From Argopecten irradians (lineage: Eukaryota; Mollusca; Bivalvia; Pectinida; Pectinidae), in NCBI RefSeq assembly GCF_041381155.1, contig NC_091134.1:15130008-15194007 (forward strand): a stretch of DNA of 64,000 nucleotides. The letters are read 5' to 3'. Below, one piece after another: positions 61,607 through 64,000 of the stretch; position 1 is the first letter of the stretch; each line of letters opens with the position of its first letter. The position numbers and the translations under genes are program-made. The notes below the pieces were generated by a model that did not search any database, had not been told where the DNA came from, and saw only the letters and a program-made list of their open reading frames with translations.

Positions 61607-64000
61607 ATCATCTGACCGAAGGTCAGGATGACCTATTGTCATCATGTTTTGTCCGTCGTCGTCCGCCGTGCGTCGTGCGTCGTGCGTAAGACTATTTATA
61701 TAAAAGCCTACTCCTCCTTCATCCTTGGATGGATTTCATCCATATTTGGTTTGAAACATCATTTGGGAAGGACAATTTTAGGTCATCTGACCGAAGGTCA
61801 GGATGACCTATTGTCATCGTGTTTCGTCCGTCGTCGTGCGCCGTCCGCCGTCCGCCGTGCGCCGTCCGCCGTGCGCCGTGCGCCGTGCGTCGTGCGTAAG
61901 ACTATTTATACAAAAGCCTACTCCTCCTTAACCCTTGAGCGGATTACATCCATATTTGGTGTGAAACATCATTGGGGAAGGACAATCATATTTTATATAA
62001 ATGAGCCTGGTCCGACCCCTTGGGGCTGAGGGGTGGGGCCCCAAAAGGGCAAATTTTCTTAATTTTAGCTTTAAAATCCTACTCCTCCTTCATCCTTGGA
62101 TGGATTTCATCCATATTTGGTGTGAAACATCATTGGGGATGGACAATCATATTTTATATAAATGAGCCTTGTCCGACCCCTAGGGGCTGAGGGGTGGGGC
62201 CCCAAAAGGGCAAATTTTCTTAATTTAAGCTTTAAAATCCTACTTCTCTTTCATCCTTGGATGGATTTCATCCATATTTGGTGTGAAACATCATTGGGGA
62301 AGGACATTCATATTTTATATAAATGAGCCTGGTCCGACCCCTAGGGGCTGAGGGATGGGGCCCAAAAAAGGGCAAATTTTCTTAATTTTAGCTTTAAAAT
62401 CTTACTCCTCCTTCATCCTTGGATGGATTTCATCTATATTTGGTGTAAAACATCGTTGGGGAAGGACAATCATATTTTATATAAATGAGCCTGGTCCGAC
62501 CCCTAGGGGCAGAGGGGCGGGGCTCCAAAAGAGGAAATTTTCTTAATTTAAGCTTTAAAATCCTACTCCTCCTTCATCCTTGAATGGATTTCATCCATAT
62601 TTGGTGTGAAACATCATTGGGGAAGGACAATCATATTTTATATAAATGAGCCTGGTCCGACCCCTTGGGGCTGAGGGGTGGGGCCCCAAAAGGGCAAATT
62701 TTCTTAGTTTTAGCTTTAAAATCCTACTCCTCCTTCATCCTTGGATGGATTTCATCCATATTTGGTGTGAAACATCATTGGGGATGGACAATCATATTTT
62801 ATATAAATGAGCCTTGTCCGACCCCTAGGGGCTGAGGGATGGGGCCCCAAAAGGGCAAATTTTCTTAATTTAAGCTTTAAAATCCTACTCCTCTTTCATC
62901 CTTGAATGGATTTCATCTATATTTGGTGTAAAATATCATTGGGGAAGGACAATCATATTTTCTATAAATGAGCCTGGTCCGATCCCTAGGGGCTGAGGGG
63001 TGGGGCCCCGAAAGGACAAATTTTCTTAACTTTAGCTTTAAAATCCTACTTCTCCTTCATCCTTGGATGGATTTCATCCATATTTGGTGTGAAACATCGT
63101 TGGGGAAGAAGGACAATCATATTTTATATAAATGAGCCTGGTCCGACCCCTAGGGGCAGAGGGGCGGGGCTCCAAAAGAGGAAATTTTCTTAATTTAAGC
63201 TTTAAAATCCTACTCCTCATTCATCCTTGAATGGATTTCATCCATATTTGATGTGAAACATCATTGGGGAAGGACAATCATATATTATATAAATGAGCCT
63301 GGTCCGACCCCTAGGGGCAGAGGGGCGGGGCTCCAAAAGGGGAAATTTTCTTAATTTAAGCTTTAAAATCCTACTCCTCCTTCATCCTTGGATGGATTTC
63401 ATCCATATTTGGTGTGAAACATCATTTGGGAAGGACAATCATATTTTATATAAATGAAATAGATCCGACCACTATGGGCAGAGGGGCGGGGCCCCAAAAG
63501 GGCAAATTTTCTTAATTTAAGCTTTAAAATCCTACTCCTCTTTCATCCTTGGATGGATTTCATCCATATTTGGTGTGAAACATCATTGGGGAAGGACATT
63601 CATATTTTATATAAATGAGCCTGGTCCGACCCCTAGGGGCTGAGGGATTGGGCCCAAAAAAGGGCAAATTTTCTTAATTTTAGCTTTAAAATCCTACTCC
63701 TCCTTCATCCTTGAATGGATTCCATCTATATTTGGTGTAAAATATCATTGGGGAAGGACAATCATATTTTATATAAATGAGCCTGGTCCGATCCCTAGGG
63801 GCTGAGGGGTGGGGCCCCGAAAGGACAAATTTTCTTAACTTTAGCTTTAAAATCCTACTTCTCCTTCATCCTTGGATGGATTTCATCCATATTTGGTGTG
63901 AAACATCGTTGGGGAAGAAGGACAATCATATTTTATATAAATGAGCCTGGTCCGACCCCTAGGGGCAGAGGGGCGGGGCTCCAAAAGAGGAAATTTTCTT
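61607..64000 (-). mobile_element. Pearl-like element with a 161-bp core array, running off the window
   Basis: A first hairpin (61,607-61,631) and short CGTCCGCCGTGCG microsatellite are followed by one core unit. A second hairpin (61,779-61,810, TAGGTCATC...GATGACCTA) and a longer GTCCGCCGTGCGCC microsatellite then lead into at least 13 core units about 161 bp apart (CATATTTGG at 61,951, 62,112, 62,273 and near 62,435). Each unit carries a GACCCCTAGGGGC...GAGGGG(C/T)GGGGC motif. The right terminus lies outside the window. The doubled head suggests insertion into, or unequal exchange within, a sister copy. Confidence 0.68.

Noticed and set aside
61628..62546. Plus-strand frames across the right-hand array
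   Set aside because: Arginine-alanine runs come from the CGTCCGCC microsatellite and the rest from the 161-bp units; not genes.

Overview
The window is AT-rich, intron-rich animal DNA, most likely from a bivalve mollusc. The main reason is the repeats: mobile elements with core repeats of about 155-161 bp, a short microsatellite next to them and terminal hairpins, the layout of bivalve 'pearl'/Helentron-like elements. The species cannot be named from sequence alone, and no bacterial, organellar or CRISPR sequence was seen.

Layout. (1) About 125-10,785, plus strand: the 3' part of a gene cut into about 15 exons. Its product resembles the Plavaka group of CACTA/Tnp2-type transposases, best known from fungi. 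All three putative catalytic acidic residues and a CxxC motif are present. A 2.4-kb tandem-repeat element sits in one intron. (2) 10.8-31.6 kb: gene-poor. It holds a palindromic AGGTCA-rich minisatellite, an 83-bp satellite broken by a foldback insertion, three copies of one SINE-like repeat, one copy of a small DNA-transposon family, a short pearl-like element and a few weak exon candidates. (3) 31,963-46,765, plus strand: a complete 16-exon PEX5 gene, the peroxisomal PTS1 import receptor, about 613 codons. Its introns carry a pearl-like element with flanking duplications, a pogo-like element and a MITE. (4) 46.8-55.4 kb: the PEX5 3' UTR and repeats. (5) 55,416-59,574, minus strand: an AGTRAP-like four-pass membrane protein in seven exons. 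(6) 59.9 kb to the right edge, plus strand: the first two exons of a gene with a mitochondrial-type leader, divergent from AGTRAP, whose intron is filled with pearl-like arrays running off the window.

PEX5 brings PTS1 proteins, and probably PEX7/PTS2 cargo, to the peroxisome. AGTRAP-type proteins act in vesicle and plasma membranes in receptor trafficking. Nothing suggests that the genes here share a pathway. The AGTRAP and mitochondrial-leader genes start about 340 bp apart and may share a promoter. The most unusual object is the intron-rich Plavaka-like gene. The repeats are also informative, because several unrelated-looking elements share the same terminal design.
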